Part shown: positions 50,664 to 60,511 of the stretch, piece after piece
Position numbering within the stretch: the first letter of the stretch is position 1
Layout: every line of letters starts with the position of its first letter
Origin: Kitasatospora sp. GP82
Lineage (GTDB): Bacteria; Actinomycetota; Actinomycetes; Streptomycetales; Streptomycetaceae
NCBI RefSeq assembly: GCF_029892105.1
Contig: NZ_JARZAJ010000012.1
Span: 1 to 64,000, forward strand
Direction: 5' to 3'
DNA length: 64,000 nt
Translations under genes and position numbers: made by a program
Notes under the pieces: model-generated
The model's input: the letters and a program-made list of their open reading frames with translations, nothing else
Databases searched by the model: none
What the model was told of the DNA's origin: nothing

Positions 50664-51029
50664 CTACCGGCCGCCGCCCGAGAAGCCGTCCAGCTCCTCG
50701 GCCATGCCGCGCAGCACCTCGGCGTGCGCCACCAGGCCGGCCGCCAACTCCCGCACCTCGGCCGAGCCCAGCTCGTACCACGCCCCGTCCAGGAGCACCG
50801 TCGCCACCGGCGACCGCCGCAAGACGTCCGTGCGGAACGGGTACTGGGCGAGCGCGGCGGCCAGGATCTCGACCGGGCCCCGCAAGGTCGCCACGATCAG
50901 ACCGGTCTCCGGCCCCTCGTGGAACAGGTTCTCCAGCGCCTGGCCCTGCTGGTGCACCCCCTCGCACCAGGAGGGCTCGGGGACGACCACGTCCATGCCG
51001 CCAGCGAGTCGTATGGTCACGGTGCGCAC
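50664..51029 (-). CDS. Hypothetical protein (DUF6907-like)
   Basis: This 121-residue protein starts VRTVTIRLAGGMDVVVPEPS followed by WCEG, a beta-rich opening like the DUF6907 proteins common on streptomycete elements. A helical C-terminus follows. GTG at 51029 overlaps the preceding gene by 13 bp. Function unknown; the family name is a tentative recognition. Confidence 0.6.
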   Translation of the reverse strand: MRTVTIRLAGGMDVVVPEPSWCEGVHQQGQALENLFHEGPETGLIVATLRGPVEILAAALAQYPFRTDVLRRSPVATVLLDGAWYELGSAEVRELAAGLVAHAEVLRGMAEELDGFSGGGR

Positions 51030-51229
51030 GCCTCGCCCACCTTCCCGCCGGCCATCGCCCGCGCCAGCAGGTTCCGGATCAGCCGGGCTCCGTGCCAGTC
51101 GTGCCGGCGCACCGCCAGGGCGAGCATCGCCTGCAGCCGGTTCAGGCCCGCGACCGCCTTCGGCTTCATCAGGGCCAGGCCGATCGCCGTGTCCTCCGTC
51201 GGCCGGTGGATGTTCGACTTCTTCGCCAT
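51017..51229 (-). CDS. Small basic hypothetical protein
   Basis: This 70-residue basic protein (AIGLALMKPKAVAGLNRLQA, later RRHDWHGARLIRNLLARAMA) overlaps the downstream gene. Its charge would allow nucleic-acid binding. No motif is recognised. Confidence 0.58.
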   Translation of the reverse strand: MAKKSNIHRPTEDTAIGLALMKPKAVAGLNRLQAMLALAVRRHDWHGARLIRNLLARAMAGGKVGEACAP

Positions 51230-51230
51230 C

Positions 51231-51506
51231 TCAAGCCCCCTGGAGATCTTGGTAGTTGCCGACCCGGGCGGTCAGGTGCACGCTGCACCGTCCGGCCGGG
51301 AGGTGCGCGAAGTGCTCGGCGCCGATCAGGTCGACGCCCTCGGCGTTCCACGGCTCGGTGCGGCGCTCCAGTCGCGCGGCGAGCCGGTACACGGCGACCA
51401 GCAGCACGTGGTGCGGGTTGTCGGCGTCCAAGCGCATGAGCAGCATCAGGATGTGGAGCGGAGCGGTGGCCACGTAGTCGGGCAGGCGGTGCCGGGTGGC
51501 GGTCAC
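51231..51506 (-). CDS. Small hypothetical protein
   Basis: This 91-residue protein starts at a GTG overlapping the stop of the sigma-like gene (VTATRHRLPDYVATAPLHIL). It contains a helical LMLLMRLDADNPHHVLLVAV stretch. Translational coupling supports the call; function unknown. Confidence 0.58.
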   Translation of the reverse strand: MTATRHRLPDYVATAPLHILMLLMRLDADNPHHVLLVAVYRLAARLERRTEPWNAEGVDLIGAEHFAHLPAGRCSVHLTARVGNYQDLQGA

Positions 51507-52135
51507 TGCCCGCCACCTGCCCCGACGACCGTCTTGCGCGGGGTTGCCACCAGCCCGTGCAGGTCTCCGGCGTTGGCGTTCCACGCCGCGCGGGCCAGGG
51601 CGACCGCCCGGCCGGCAGCAGCGAACTCGTTCAGGGCGGCCGCGCGGGCCTCACCGGTTGCCGCTTTGCGGGCCTCGGCGCGGGCGATGCTGTCCGGGCG
51701 GATGGCGTTCGCCGCGGCGGCGCAGGCCACGGAGTGCTGATTGGTGACGGCCCTGTACGTCTCGGCGGCCAGCGACAGGGCGTCCTTCGCGGCCTCCAAC
51801 TCCGCGAAGAGCCCGGCCAGGTGCGGAGTGACGGCGGCGCCGCTGGCGACCTCGGTGACGTTGGTGCTCGCGAAGTCGGTGGCGGTCTCTCGGGAGCTGG
51901 CCCGCCGGAAGTGGTCGGCGACGGTGCGGTCGGCGATCAGCAGGAGCAAGGCGCGGGGGTGCTCGACGAGGACGCCGGCGTTGAGCTTGCGCCAGAGACT
52001 GAGGAACGTCTCGGCGGTGAGGTCTTCGGCGAGCTGCGGGTCGGCCCGGTAGAGGCGACTGGCGACGTGGACGGTGATCTGCCGCGAGTAGTCGCGGTAG
52101 ATGGCCTCGAACTGCTGGTCGTGGCTGGTGGTCAC
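51503..52135 (-). CDS. ECF-sigma-like protein with region 2 only
   Basis: The first ~90 residues of this 210-residue protein match sigma-70 region 2 (FEAIYRDYSRQITVHVASRL; DLTAETFLSLWRKL; ALLLLIADRTVADHFRRASS). The remainder is an Ala-rich helical domain without a recognisable region 4 helix-turn-helix. It could bind core RNA polymerase and -10 DNA but probably not a normal -35 element. GTG at 52135 overlaps the preceding stop, and its own stop overlaps the next start. Confidence 0.72.
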   Translation of the reverse strand: MTTSHDQQFEAIYRDYSRQITVHVASRLYRADPQLAEDLTAETFLSLWRKLNAGVLVEHPRALLLLIADRTVADHFRRASSRETATDFASTNVTEVASGAAVTPHLAGLFAELEAAKDALSLAAETYRAVTNQHSVACAAAANAIRPDSIARAEARKAATGEARAAALNEFAAAGRAVALARAAWNANAGDLHGLVATPRKTVVGAGGGQ

Positions 52136-52632
52136 AGTGCCACCGCCGCGAGGGTCTCGAACTCGACCGGGGCGGCCAGAGTGGGGGCCTGCTTGACCTT
52201 CAGCGACGGCGCCGCCGACTTCATCGGCACGGGCCCGAGCCCGTGCTGCTTGAAGATCCGGGCGATCTCCTGCAGGTCGGCGGTCTGCCGGTTGGAGGCG
52301 ATCCGCTCGACCAGCCAGCCGCCGTACTGGCCGGCGGGGAGCCGGTCCAGGATCTTCTTCGCGGCGCGCTTGCCGCGGTCGGCGCGGCGGCCCTGGTCGG
52401 CGGCCCGGTTGTACTCGGCGGCGGCGGCCTCGATGTCCGCGAGCTCCGGCATGTCGTCGAGGCCGTACACGTCGGCGGGGTCTTCGGCCGGCTCGACCGG
52501 CTGGGCCGGGAGCTCGGGGGCCTTGAAGAGCGAGGCGGGGTTGGTGACGCTGCGGACGGCGCGGGTGATGGTACCGGCGATGTCGCGGAGCGAAGTCACG
52601 CGGGACTTGCGGGGCATGGCAAACTTGCTCAC
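52132..52632 (-). CDS. Hypothetical protein at the right end of the element
   Basis: This 166-residue protein has a basic N-terminus (KFAMPRKSRVTSLRDIAGTI) and a helical middle (RADRGKRAAKKILDRLPAGQ). It starts with GTG at 52632 after GGGAGCC (an ATG at 52617 is possible). It is the first gene of a minus-strand group that includes the sigma-like protein, with which it overlaps by 4 bp. No domain is recognised. Confidence 0.62.
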   Translation of the reverse strand: MSKFAMPRKSRVTSLRDIAGTITRAVRSVTNPASLFKAPELPAQPVEPAEDPADVYGLDDMPELADIEAAAAEYNRAADQGRRADRGKRAAKKILDRLPAGQYGGWLVERIASNRQTADLQEIARIFKQHGLGPVPMKSAAPSLKVKQAPTLAAPVEFETLAAVAL

Positions 52633-52698
52633 AGCTGGGCTCCCTGGTCACACAGGCGAGTTCGGTGAGGCCCTGCTGCGGTGCTCTAACACCAAAGC

Positions 52699-52723
52699 GG
52701 GGCCGCCTTGCTTAGGCGGCCCC
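52699..52723. terminator. Terminator carried by the element behind the repaired hydrolase gene
   Basis: GGGGCCGCC pairs with GGCGGCCCC around TTGCTTA, 9 bp past the hydrolase stop. The element thus brings both a gene end and a terminator. Confidence 0.75.
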
Positions 52724-52731
52724 GTCAGCTG

Positions 52732-53379
52732 CTACCAGCCGCGAGCCCACCACTCCTGAAGCTGCGGACGCTCCGCGCCGAGAGTGGTGTCGTTCCCGTG
52801 GCCGGGGTAGATCCAAGCCTCATCTGGCAGAGCGAAGACCTTGGCCTCCAGCCCTTCCATGAGTGACTTGAAGTCTTCCGGCTGTGTTGTCCGTCCGGGA
52901 CCGCCTGGGAAGAGGCAGTCGCCGGTGAAGACGTGCGGGTGCCCCTGGGGGTCGTCGTAGATCAGCACGATCGCCCCCGGCGTGTGGCCCACCAGATGGC
53001 GGACGGTGAGCTCGACCTGGCCGACCCGCACCACATCGCCGTCGTCCAGCAGTAGATCGGTGGGCACCGGGATGCCGGGGGCGTCGATCCGCCCGGCCGC
53101 CGTGCGGGCGCCGGTGGCGGCGACCACCTCGGCGAGCGCGGCCCAGTGGTCGTGGTGCTGGTGGGTGGTGACCACGGTGGCCAGCCGCTCGCCGACCGTC
53201 TCCAGCAGGATCGGCGCCTCGGCGGCGGCGTCGATCAGCAACTGCTCGTCGGTGGCCCGGCAGCGCAGCAGGTACGCGTTGTTCTCGTAGGGGCCGACCG
53301 CGACCTTGGTGATGATCAGGTGCGCGAGCTCCCGCACGTCCGGCGAGCCGCCGACCTTCACCGCTCCGTGGTACGTCAT
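52732..53379 (-). CDS. Metallo-beta-lactamase-fold hydrolase with element-supplied 3' end
   Basis: This 215-residue protein is of the glyoxalase II-like MBL family. The dinuclear zinc motif is THQHHDHW (about residue 75), followed by HLVGHTPGAIVL, FTGDCLFPGG and the last ligand in YPGHGNDTTLG. Residues from about 157 onward (after FPGG) are encoded inside the mobile element and differ from the displaced chromosomal end at 20805-20990, yet keep the ligand-bearing GHGNDTTLG and the GW terminus. The gene should therefore still be functional. ATG at 53379. Confidence 0.92.
   Translation of the reverse strand: MTYHGAVKVGGSPDVRELAHLIITKVAVGPYENNAYLLRCRATDEQLLIDAAAEAPILLETVGERLATVVTTHQHHDHWAALAEVVAATGARTAAGRIDAPGIPVPTDLLLDDGDVVRVGQVELTVRHLVGHTPGAIVLIYDDPQGHPHVFTGDCLFPGGPGRTTQPEDFKSLMEGLEAKVFALPDEAWIYPGHGNDTTLGAERPQLQEWWARGW
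52901..52911. other. Right attachment-site core (attR)
   Basis: CCGCCTGGGAA is identical to the core at 20980-20990 and lies inside the hydrolase coding region at the codons for FPGG. Sequence to the right is chromosome; sequence to the left is element. Confidence 0.85.
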
Positions 53380-53455
53380 CGCGTCGCTGCTCCTCGTCAG
53401 TCCTGAGTACTCGTTCCGAGTGCTCGTCATGCCGGTCACCTGAATCATGGCCCGC

Positions 53456-54208
53456 TCAGCCCAGCGGCGGAAGCTCCGGCAGGGTGTTCCTGGAGCCGGT
53501 GAGCAGCTCGCCACCCCGGTGGACCTGTAGACCGTCGCCGTCCGCGCGTCCGGAGATCCAGGCGGTCAGCACCCGGACGGGGCCCTCGACGGTGAGCTCG
53601 GGCTCGGCGCCGACCGGGCCGAGCCGGGCCAGGGTGCCGGTGTCCCGGGCGGTCAGCAGGACGGCGGGCAGCCCGTCCACGGCGAACTGCCGTGCCAGCC
53701 GGACCAGCTCGGCGACGGCGAAATCCTCCGGCCAGTGCGCGGGGGTGTACCCGGCGCCGAGGTCGACGTGGTGGTACTCCAGTTCCTGCCGGCGCTTGAC
53801 CGGGAGCTGCCAGGCCGGGAAGACCGCGCCGCTGCGGTGTCGGACCGAGGCGCTCCAGGCGTCGTCGGACAGCTTGGCGGCGGCCGCCGTGAACCGTGCG
53901 TCGCTGGCCCGGAGGTCGGCGAGCTGCTCGGTGAGCGGGCGGCCGGCGCCGGACCTGATGTCGTCGTCGCGGGCCGTCTCGCTGGCGTACTGGGGGATGT
54001 GCCGGCCGGTGCGGGCGCCGTCCAGCAGGTTGACCAGGGAGTCGGCGTTGCGTGCGAGGTGGGTCAGCACATGCCCCCGGCTCCAGCCGGGCAGTGCCGA
54101 GGGCTCGCCGAGGGACTCGGTGTCCAGCTCGGTGACGGTGTGCAGCAGGCGGTCGGCGGACTCTGCGACGGCCTTCAGTGCGGCGGTGGCGTTCTCGGCG
54201 TCGGCCAT
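53456..54208 (-). CDS. Maleylpyruvate isomerase family mycothiol-dependent enzyme
   Basis: This 250-residue DinB/MDMPI-fold protein has the family's metal and thiol region (ALPGWSRGHVLTHLARNADS) and ELEYHHVDLGAGY, supplying the usual His/Glu/His ligands, then a C-terminal SCP2-like domain (residues about 170-250). Members use mycothiol, the actinobacterial thiol, for isomerisation or detoxification. It lies just upstream of the MBL hydrolase gene on the same strand, a pairing that may reflect thiol-linked detoxification. ATG at 54208 follows GGAGG. Confidence 0.88.
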   Translation of the reverse strand: MADAENATAALKAVAESADRLLHTVTELDTESLGEPSALPGWSRGHVLTHLARNADSLVNLLDGARTGRHIPQYASETARDDDIRSGAGRPLTEQLADLRASDARFTAAAAKLSDDAWSASVRHRSGAVFPAWQLPVKRRQELEYHHVDLGAGYTPAHWPEDFAVAELVRLARQFAVDGLPAVLLTARDTGTLARLGPVGAEPELTVEGPVRVLTAWISGRADGDGLQVHRGGELLTGSRNTLPELPPLG

Positions 54209-54580
54209 GGTTCCTCCAGTGCGGTCTGGGGCAGGCGTTGCCCGGACGGGTGCCTGCTCGTTGTCAGCGGTGGCGGTCAGCGGTGAATCTATCCGGAGGT
54301 CGCGGCCCTGAGCAGGGGTTTTCTCGCCAGAGAAGATCGCTGCCGCAGGCGTGCATCACTCGTTCGGGTGGTCTCGGCTGGACAAGCTCGATATTCGAAC
54401 GTCTGAGCTATAGGCTGGCGTGCGGCAAGCTGGAAGAAATCACCCGATTGCGCAGTTGCCGACTGAGCAGTCCCGGCGGCGCCCGTCGCGACAGACCGTC
54501 CCGACGCAGACCGTCCCGACTCCCGAAGTCCCCGACTCCCGTAGTCGCAGCCACCTCCCCCGGGAAAGGCGCCAGAAGCA

Positions 54581-57541
54581 GTGGCAGACCGCCTCATCGT
54601 CCGCGGTGCTCGCGAGCACAACCTCAAGAACGTCTCGCTCGACCTGCCGCGGGACTCCCTGATCGTCTTCACCGGCCTCTCCGGGTCCGGCAAGTCCTCC
54701 TTGGCCTTCGACACGATCTTCGCCGAGGGCCAGCGGCGGTACGTGGAGTCGCTGTCCTCGTACGCCCGCCAGTTCCTGGGGCAGATGGACAAGCCCGATG
54801 TGGACTTCATCGAGGGTCTCTCCCCGGCGGTCTCGATCGACCAGAAGTCCACCAACCGGAACCCGCGTTCGACGGTCGGCACCATCACCGAGGTGTACGA
54901 CTACCTGCGGCTGCTCTTCGCCCGGATCGGCAAGCCGCACTGCCCGCACTGCGGCCGCCCGATCGCCAAGCAGTCGCCGCAGGCCATCGTCGACCGGGTG
55001 CTGGAGCTCGCCGAGGGCACCCGCTTCCAGGTGCTCAGCCCGGTGGTACGCGAACGCAAGGGCGAGTTCGTCGACCTGTTCGCCGACCTCCAGTCCAAGG
55101 GGTACGCGCGCGCCCGGGTGGACGGCACCACCGTCCAGCTGACCGAGCCGCCCACGCTCAAGAAGCAGGAGAAGCACACCATCGAGGTGGTGATCGACCG
55201 CCTCACCGTCAAGGAGAGCGCCAAGCGCCGCCTGACGGACTCGGTGGAGACGGCACTGAAGCTGGCCGGCGGCATGGTGGTGCTCGACTTCGTCGACCTC
55301 CCCGAGGACGACCCCGAGCGCGAGCGGATGTTCTCCGAGCACCTCTACTGCCCCTACGACGACGTCTCCTTCGAGGAGCTCGAGCCGCGCTCCTTCTCCT
55401 TCAACTCCCCGTTCGGCGCCTGCCCGGACTGCTCGGGCCTGGGCAACCGGATGGAGGTCGACCCGGAGCTGGTCATCCCCGACCCGGAGCGCTCGCTGGA
55501 CGACGGCGCCATCCACCCGTGGTCCCAGGGCCACACCAAGGAGTACTTCCAGCGCCTGGTGGACGCGCTGGCCGGCGAGCTGGGCTTCCGTACCGACATC
55601 CCCTGGGCCGGGCTGCCCGCCCGCGCCAGGAAGGCGCTGCTGTACGGGCACAAGACCCAGATCGAGGTCCGCTACCGCAACCGCTACGGACGCGACCGCT
55701 CGTACACCACCTCCTTCGAGGGCGCGATCCCGTTCGTCACCCGCCGCCATTCCGAGGCGGAGAGCGACAGCAGCCGCGAGCGCTTCGAGGGCTACATGCG
55801 CGAGGTGCCCTGCCCGGCCTGCGAGGGCACGCGCCTCAAGCCGGTGATCCTCTCGGTCACCATCCAGGACAAGTCGATCGCCGACGTCTCCGCGATGTCG
55901 ATCAGCGACTGCGCCGAGTTCCTGGGCGCGATGAAGCTCACCGCGCGGGACAAGCAGATCGCCGAGCGGGTGCTCAAGGAGGTCAACGAGCGCCTGCGCT
56001 TCCTGGTCGACGTGGGCCTGGACTACCTCTCGCTCAACCGCGCCGCGGGCACCCTCTCCGGCGGCGAGGCCCAGCGCATCCGCCTCGCCACCCAGATCGG
56101 TTCCGGCCTGGTCGGCGTGCTGTACGTCCTGGACGAGCCGTCCATCGGCCTGCACCAGCGGGACAACCACCGGCTGATCGAGACGCTGGTGCGGCTGCGC
56201 GACATCGGCAACACCCTGATCGTCGTCGAGCACGACGAGGACACCATCAAGACGGCCGACTGGGTGGTGGACATCGGCCCCGGTGCCGGTGAGCACGGCG
56301 GCAAGGTGGTGCACTCCGGGTCGCTGAAGGAGCTGCTGGCCAACGACGAGTCGATGACCGGCCAGTACCTCTCCGGCAAGCGCTCCATCCCGATCCCGAC
56401 CGCCCGCCGCGAGCGCGACCGCAAGCGCCAGATCACCGTGCACGGTGCCCGCGAGCACAACCTCAGGGACGTCACGGTCGGCTTCCCGCTCGGCACCTTC
56501 ACCGCGATCACCGGTGTCTCGGGCTCGGGCAAGTCCACCCTGGTCAACGACATCCTCTACACCCACCTCGCCCGTGAGCTGAACGGCGCCCGCAGCGTGC
56601 CCGGTCGGCACACCCGGATCACCGGTACCGACCTGGTGGACAAGGTGGTGCACGTCGACCAGTCGCCGATCGGTCGCACCCCGCGCTCCAACCCGGCCAC
56701 CTACACCGGTGTGTTCGACCATGTCCGGCGGCTCTTCGCGGAGACGCAGGAGGCCAAGGTCCGCGGCTATCTGCCGGGGCGCTTCTCCTTCAACGTCAAG
56801 GGCGGCCGCTGCGAGAACTGCTCCGGCGACGGCACCATCAAGATCGAGATGAACTTCCTGCCGGACGTCTACGTCCCGTGCGAGGTCTGCCACGGCGCCC
56901 GGTACAACCGGGAGACGCTGGAGGTCCACTACAAGGGCAAGTCCATCTCCGAGGTGCTGGACATGCCGATCGAGGAGGCCCTGCACTTCTTCGAGGCCGT
57001 CCCGGCGATCGCCCGCCACCTGAGGACGCTCAACGACGTCGGCCTCGGCTACGTCAGGCTCGGCCAGTCCGCGCCGACGCTCTCCGGGGGTGAGGCACAG
57101 CGCGTCAAGCTCGCCTCCGAGCTGCAGAAGCGCTCCACCGGGCGGACGGTCTACGTCCTGGACGAGCCCACCACCGGCCTGCACTTCGAGGACATCAGCA
57201 AGCTGATCAAGGTGCTCGACGGGCTGGTGGAGAAGGGCAACACCGTCATCGTCATCGAGCACAACCTCGATGTCATCAAGACCGCCGACTGGATCGTCGA
57301 CATGGGCCCCGAGGGCGGCAGCGGCGGTGGCATGGTGGTCGCCGAGGGCACGCCCGAGGAGATCGCCTCGATCACCGCCAGCCACACCGGCAAGTTCCTC
57401 CGCGACATCCTGGGCGACGGCCAGGTCGACGCTCCGGCACCGGTCCTGCCGAAGGCCCGTACCGCGAGGGCGGCAAAGGCCGCGACCACGAAGGTGGGCT
57501 CGGCCAAGACGTCCACCCGCAAGCGGGCCGCCGCGAAGTAG
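54581..57541 (+). CDS. uvrA: Excinuclease ABC subunit A
   Basis: UvrA is the DNA-damage sensor of nucleotide excision repair. The 986-residue protein has two ABC ATPase modules: Walker [17 protein letters not shown] and [16 protein letters not shown], and signature [12 protein letters not shown] and [12 protein letters not shown]. It also has zinc fingers ([23 protein letters not shown]) and [14 protein letters not shown]. The Lys/Ala-rich tail is usual for actinobacteria. GTG at 54581 opens the family start [14 protein letters not shown]. About 170 bp upstream a TCGAAC half-site (54395-54400) near TATAGG may be a weak SOS-type element. Confidence 0.97.
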   Translation: MADRLIVRGAREHNLKNVSLDLPRDSLIVFTGLSGSGKSSLAFDTIFAEGQRRYVESLSSYARQFLGQMDKPDVDFIEGLSPAVSIDQKSTNRNPRSTVGTITEVYDYLRLLFARIGKPHCPHCGRPIAKQSPQAIVDRVLELAEGTRFQVLSPVVRERKGEFVDLFADLQSKGYARARVDGTTVQLTEPPTLKKQEKHTIEVVIDRLTVKESAKRRLTDSVETALKLAGGMVVLDFVDLPEDDPERERMFSEHLYCPYDDVSFEELEPRSFSFNSPFGACPDCSGLGNRMEVDPELVIPDPERSLDDGAIHPWSQGHTKEYFQRLVDALAGELGFRTDIPWAGLPARARKALLYGHKTQIEVRYRNRYGRDRSYTTSFEGAIPFVTRRHSEAESDSSRERFEGYMREVPCPACEGTRLKPVILSVTIQDKSIADVSAMSISDCAEFLGAMKLTARDKQIAERVLKEVNERLRFLVDVGLDYLSLNRAAGTLSGGEAQRIRLATQIGSGLVGVLYVLDEPSIGLHQRDNHRLIETLVRLRDIGNTLIVVEHDEDTIKTADWVVDIGPGAGEHGGKVVHSGSLKELLANDESMTGQYLSGKRSIPIPTARRERDRKRQITVHGAREHNLRDVTVGFPLGTFTAITGVSGSGKSTLVNDILYTHLARELNGARSVPGRHTRITGTDLVDKVVHVDQSPIGRTPRSNPATYTGVFDHVRRLFAETQEAKVRGYLPGRFSFNVKGGRCENCSGDGTIKIEMNFLPDVYVPCEVCHGARYNRETLEVHYKGKSISEVLDMPIEEALHFFEAVPAIARHLRTLNDVGLGYVRLGQSAPTLSGGEAQRVKLASELQKRSTGRTVYVLDEPTTGLHFEDISKLIKVLDGLVEKGNTVIVIEHNLDVIKTADWIVDMGPEGGSGGGMVVAEGTPEEIASITASHTGKFLRDILGDGQVDAPAPVLPKARTARAAKAATTKVGSAKTSTRKRAAAK

Positions 57542-57553
57542 CGCGAACCATCG

Positions 57554-57655
57554 GGGGCGCGGGGCTCTGTTCGATCAACTGCGTGCGCGACCAGCCATGC
57601 ACCTCCGTAGAGGGCCGGTCGCGCACACAGTTGATCGAACAGAGCCTCGCGCCCC
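57554..57655. repeat. Long near-perfect palindrome after uvrA
   Basis: The 39-bp arms 57554-57592 and 57617-57655 match as inverted repeats with two mismatches around a 24-base loop; they share GGCTCTGTTCGATCAACTG. It can end uvrA transcription, but its size and the diverged relative at 2690-2796 suggest a dispersed palindromic repeat. Confidence 0.85.
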
Positions 57656-57785
57656 TGGGTGGTGCATGGCCGGTCGGGTGCCTTGCAGTGGGGGTGCATG
57701 GCTGATCGGCTGCCGGGTTCTTAAGCGGGCGGGCATAGACTGCCGCCGGTCCTGCCCGTACCCCGTCCCGAGGGAGACGTCACCG

Positions 57786-58262
57786 ATGTCCGAGGCCATC
57801 GAGAGCCCCACCGCCGCCACGCCCGAGACCTCCCGTCGGACGCTACTGTGCGGCGCGAGCGCCGTTCTGGCCGTCGGCGGTGCCATTGCGGTCAGCGGGT
57901 GCTCCTCGCCGTCCTCCACGGGCGAGTCCGCGAGCAGCTCGACCAAGCAGGCCACCCAAGCGGCCGGACCCGTCGACGTCGGCCCTGCGGCGGACGTCCC
58001 GGTCGGCGGCGGCACGGTCTACCGCGAGAAGAAGATCGTGGTGACCCAGCCGACGGCCGGCCAGTACAAGGCGTTCAGCGCCGTCTGCACCCACGCGGGC
58101 TGCGTGGTGGACAAGGTCGCCGACGGCCAGATCAAGTGCCCCTGCCACGGCAGCCGCTTCGCCATCGCGGACGGCGCCGTCCAGGACGGCCCGGCGCCCT
58201 CGCCGCTGCCCGAGTACAAGGTCGTCGAGCAGAGCGGCAGCCTTCAGGTCACACCCTCCTGA
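57786..58262 (+). CDS. Rieske [2Fe-2S] lipoprotein, Tat-exported
   Basis: This 158-residue protein has a twin-arginine signal ([20 protein letters not shown]) ending in the lipobox VSGC, so it is probably a membrane-anchored lipoprotein outside the cell. The Rieske cluster ligands are in [11 protein letters not shown] and CPCHGSRF. It resembles small Rieske proteins of unknown redox partner rather than the cytochrome bc1 subunit. ATG at 57786 lies after GGGAGAC. It sits between uvrA and uvrC, an arrangement typical of streptomycetes. Confidence 0.93.
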   Translation: MSEAIESPTAATPETSRRTLLCGASAVLAVGGAIAVSGCSSPSSTGESASSSTKQATQAAGPVDVGPAADVPVGGGTVYREKKIVVTQPTAGQYKAFSAVCTHAGCVVDKVADGQIKCPCHGSRFAIADGAVQDGPAPSPLPEYKVVEQSGSLQVTPS

Positions 58263-58368
58263 GCCACCGGCCCCTCGTACCGCACCAGCCCCTCATACAA
58301 CACCGGTCACCGTGACCGGTGTTCGGGACGGTCCCCGGAGTGTCGGTCGGGATCGGTACGGTAGAGCC

Positions 58369-60393
58369 ATGGCCGACCCCTCCACGTACCGCCCGGCACC
58401 TGGTGCGATCCCGACCTCGCCCGGTGTCTACAAGTTCCGTGACGCGCACGGGCGGGTCATCTACGTCGGCAAGGCCAAGAGCCTGCGGCCGCGGCTCTCC
58501 TCGTACTTCCAGGACGTGGCGGGTCTGCACCCGAGGACGGCGACCATGGTCACCACCGCAGCCTCGGTGGAGTGGACGGTGGTCGCCACCGAGGTCGAGG
58601 CGCTCCAGCTGGAGTACTCCTGGATCAAGGAGTTCGACCCCCGCTTCAACGTCAAGTACCGCGACGACAAGAGCTATCCGGAGCTCGCCGTCACGCTCAA
58701 CGAGGAGTTCCCCCGGGTCCAGGTGATGCGCGGGGCGCACAAGAAGGGCGTGCGCTACTTCGGTCCGTACGGGCATGCCTGGGCGATCCGCGAGACGGTC
58801 GACCTGATGCTGCGGGTCTTCCCCGTCCGCACCTGCTCCAACGGTGTCTTCAAGCGCGCCCAGCAGGTCGGCCGCCCCTGCCTGCTCGGCTACATCGGCA
58901 AGTGTGCCGCGCCGTGCGTCGGCCGGATCTCCCAGGCCGAGCATGTCGAACTGGCCGAGGAGTTCTGCGACTTCATGGCCGGCCGCACCGGTGGCTACCT
59001 GCGCCGCCTGGAGCAGCAGATGCAGGAGGCCGCCGTCGCGATGGAGTACGAGCGCGCGGCCAGGCTGCGCGACGACATCGCGGCGCTCAGGCGCGCGATG
59101 GAGAAGAACGCGGTGGTCCTCGGCGACGGCACCGACGCCGACCTGTTCGCCCTCGCCGAGGACGAGTTGGAGGCCGCCGTGCAGATCTTCCACGTCCGCG
59201 GCGGCCGGGTGCGCGGCCAGCGCGGCTGGGTCACCGACAAGGTCGAGGACGTCGACACCGCCGCCCTGGTCGAGCATGCGCTCCAGCAGCTCTACGGCGG
59301 CGGCACCGAGTCCGTCCCGCGCGAGGTGCTCGTCCCCGAGCTGCCCCGCCCGCTGGAGCCGGTGCAGGAGTGGCTGAGCGGTCTGCGAGGCTCTCAGGTG
59401 GACCTGCGGGTGCCGCAGCGCGGCGACAAGAAGGACCTGATGGTGACGGTCCAGCGCAACGCCCAGCAGGCGCTCGCGCTGCACAAGACCAAGCGCGCCT
59501 CCGACCTGACCACCCGCAGCCGGGCCCTCCAGGAGATCACCGACGCACTGGAGTTGGACTCCGTCCCGCTGCGCATCGAGTGCTTCGACATCTCCCACCT
59601 CCAGGGGGACGACGTGGTCGCCTCGATGGTGGTCTTCGAGGACGGTCTGGCCCGCAAGAGCGAGTACCGGCGGTTCCAGATCAAGGGTCTTGCCGGAGGC
59701 GGGCAGTTCGATCGCAGTGCGGGGCAGGACGACGTCCGCTCGATGCACGAGGTGATCAGCCGCCGCTTCCGCCGCTACCTCCAGGAGCGCGAGCAGACCG
59801 GCGAATGGGCCGTCCCCGAGGAGGACGACGACACCACGGCCAACGGCCCGGTCGATCCGGAGACCGGGCGGCCCAGGCGTTTCGCCTACCCGCCCCAGCT
59901 GTTGGTGGTCGACGGCGGCCAGCCGCAGGTCGCCGCCGCCAAGCGGGCGTTGGACGAGCTGGGCATCGACGACGTCGCACTCTGCGGTCTGGCCAAGCGA
60001 CTTGAGGAGGTCTGGCTGCCCGGTGAGGACGACCCGGTGGTGCTGCCCCGCAGCAGCGAGGGCCTCTATCTGCTCCAGCGAGTCCGCGACGAGGCGCACC
60101 GCTTCGCGATCACCTACCAGCGCAGCAAGCGCGCCAAGCGCTTCACGGCGGGGGAGCTGGACTCCGTCTCCGGTCTCGGTGAGACTCGCCGCAAAGCGTT
60201 GCTCAAGCACTTCGGCTCGCTGAAGAGACTGCGCGCGGCCACCGTGGACGAACTCTGCGAGGTCCCGGGTATCGGCAGGCGGACGGCGGAAACTGTTGCC
60301 GCAGCGTTGGCCTCTCGTACACCGGCCGCACCCGCGGTGAACACCGCAACCGGCGAGATCATTGAAGACGACGCAACGCAGGAGACGCCTTGA
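58369..60393 (+). CDS. uvrC: Excinuclease ABC subunit C
   Basis: UvrC makes both incisions flanking damaged DNA. The 674-residue protein has an N-terminal GIY-YIG-type nuclease ([20 protein letters not shown]), a Cys region ([13 protein letters not shown]), a UVR domain ([20 protein letters not shown]), an RNase H-like C-terminal nuclease ([33 protein letters not shown]) and tandem helix-hairpin-helix motifs at the end. ATG at 58369 gives the family N-terminus. It opens the conserved run uvrC-rapZ-yvcK-whiA. Confidence 0.97.
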   Translation: MADPSTYRPAPGAIPTSPGVYKFRDAHGRVIYVGKAKSLRPRLSSYFQDVAGLHPRTATMVTTAASVEWTVVATEVEALQLEYSWIKEFDPRFNVKYRDDKSYPELAVTLNEEFPRVQVMRGAHKKGVRYFGPYGHAWAIRETVDLMLRVFPVRTCSNGVFKRAQQVGRPCLLGYIGKCAAPCVGRISQAEHVELAEEFCDFMAGRTGGYLRRLEQQMQEAAVAMEYERAARLRDDIAALRRAMEKNAVVLGDGTDADLFALAEDELEAAVQIFHVRGGRVRGQRGWVTDKVEDVDTAALVEHALQQLYGGGTESVPREVLVPELPRPLEPVQEWLSGLRGSQVDLRVPQRGDKKDLMVTVQRNAQQALALHKTKRASDLTTRSRALQEITDALELDSVPLRIECFDISHLQGDDVVASMVVFEDGLARKSEYRRFQIKGLAGGGQFDRSAGQDDVRSMHEVISRRFRRYLQEREQTGEWAVPEEDDDTTANGPVDPETGRPRRFAYPPQLLVVDGGQPQVAAAKRALDELGIDDVALCGLAKRLEEVWLPGEDDPVVLPRSSEGLYLLQRVRDEAHRFAITYQRSKRAKRFTAGELDSVSGLGETRRKALLKHFGSLKRLRAATVDELCEVPGIGRRTAETVAAALASRTPAAPAVNTATGEIIEDDATQETP

Positions 60394-60511
60394 CGGCCGA
60401 CGCCGCCCGTCAGTCCCCGAGGCCCTTCTCACTCTCCAGAGTGAGACAGGGATGCCCGGGCGACGCCAGACGCGTTCTCCCCAGCAGAACCATCGAAAGC
60501 GGGGAACCGAA

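Larger units (their letters stand above)
20980..52911. mobile_element. Integrative (conjugative) element, ~31.9 kb, actinomycete ICE type
   Basis: An 11-bp direct repeat, CCGCCTGGGAA, bounds the segment at 20980-20990 and 52901-52911, and the split hydrolase gene confirms the boundaries. A large serine recombinase lies next to the left end. Cargo includes a primase-polymerase and RepA-like ATPase, a TraB-type translocase with Spd-like membrane proteins, HTH regulators, a WhiB-like protein, a sigma-like protein, a tyrosine recombinase and a polymorphic toxin locus. The combination of Prim-Pol/Rep and a single FtsK-like transfer ATPase matches actinomycete integrative and conjugative elements. 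Mobility is inferred. Confidence 0.9.

Noticed and set aside
20980..52911. Phage (prophage) origin of the integrated segment
   Set aside because: No capsid, terminase, portal, tail or lysis genes are visible. A TraB-type translocase, Spd-like membrane proteins and Prim-Pol/Rep fit a conjugative element.
20980..52911. tRNA gene as integration target
   Set aside because: No tRNA-like cloverleaf sequence at either junction. Both junctions fall in the MBL-hydrolase coding sequence.
54440..57385. 981-codon open frame antisense to uvrA
   Set aside because: A by-product of high third-position GC. The plus strand is an unmistakable UvrA.
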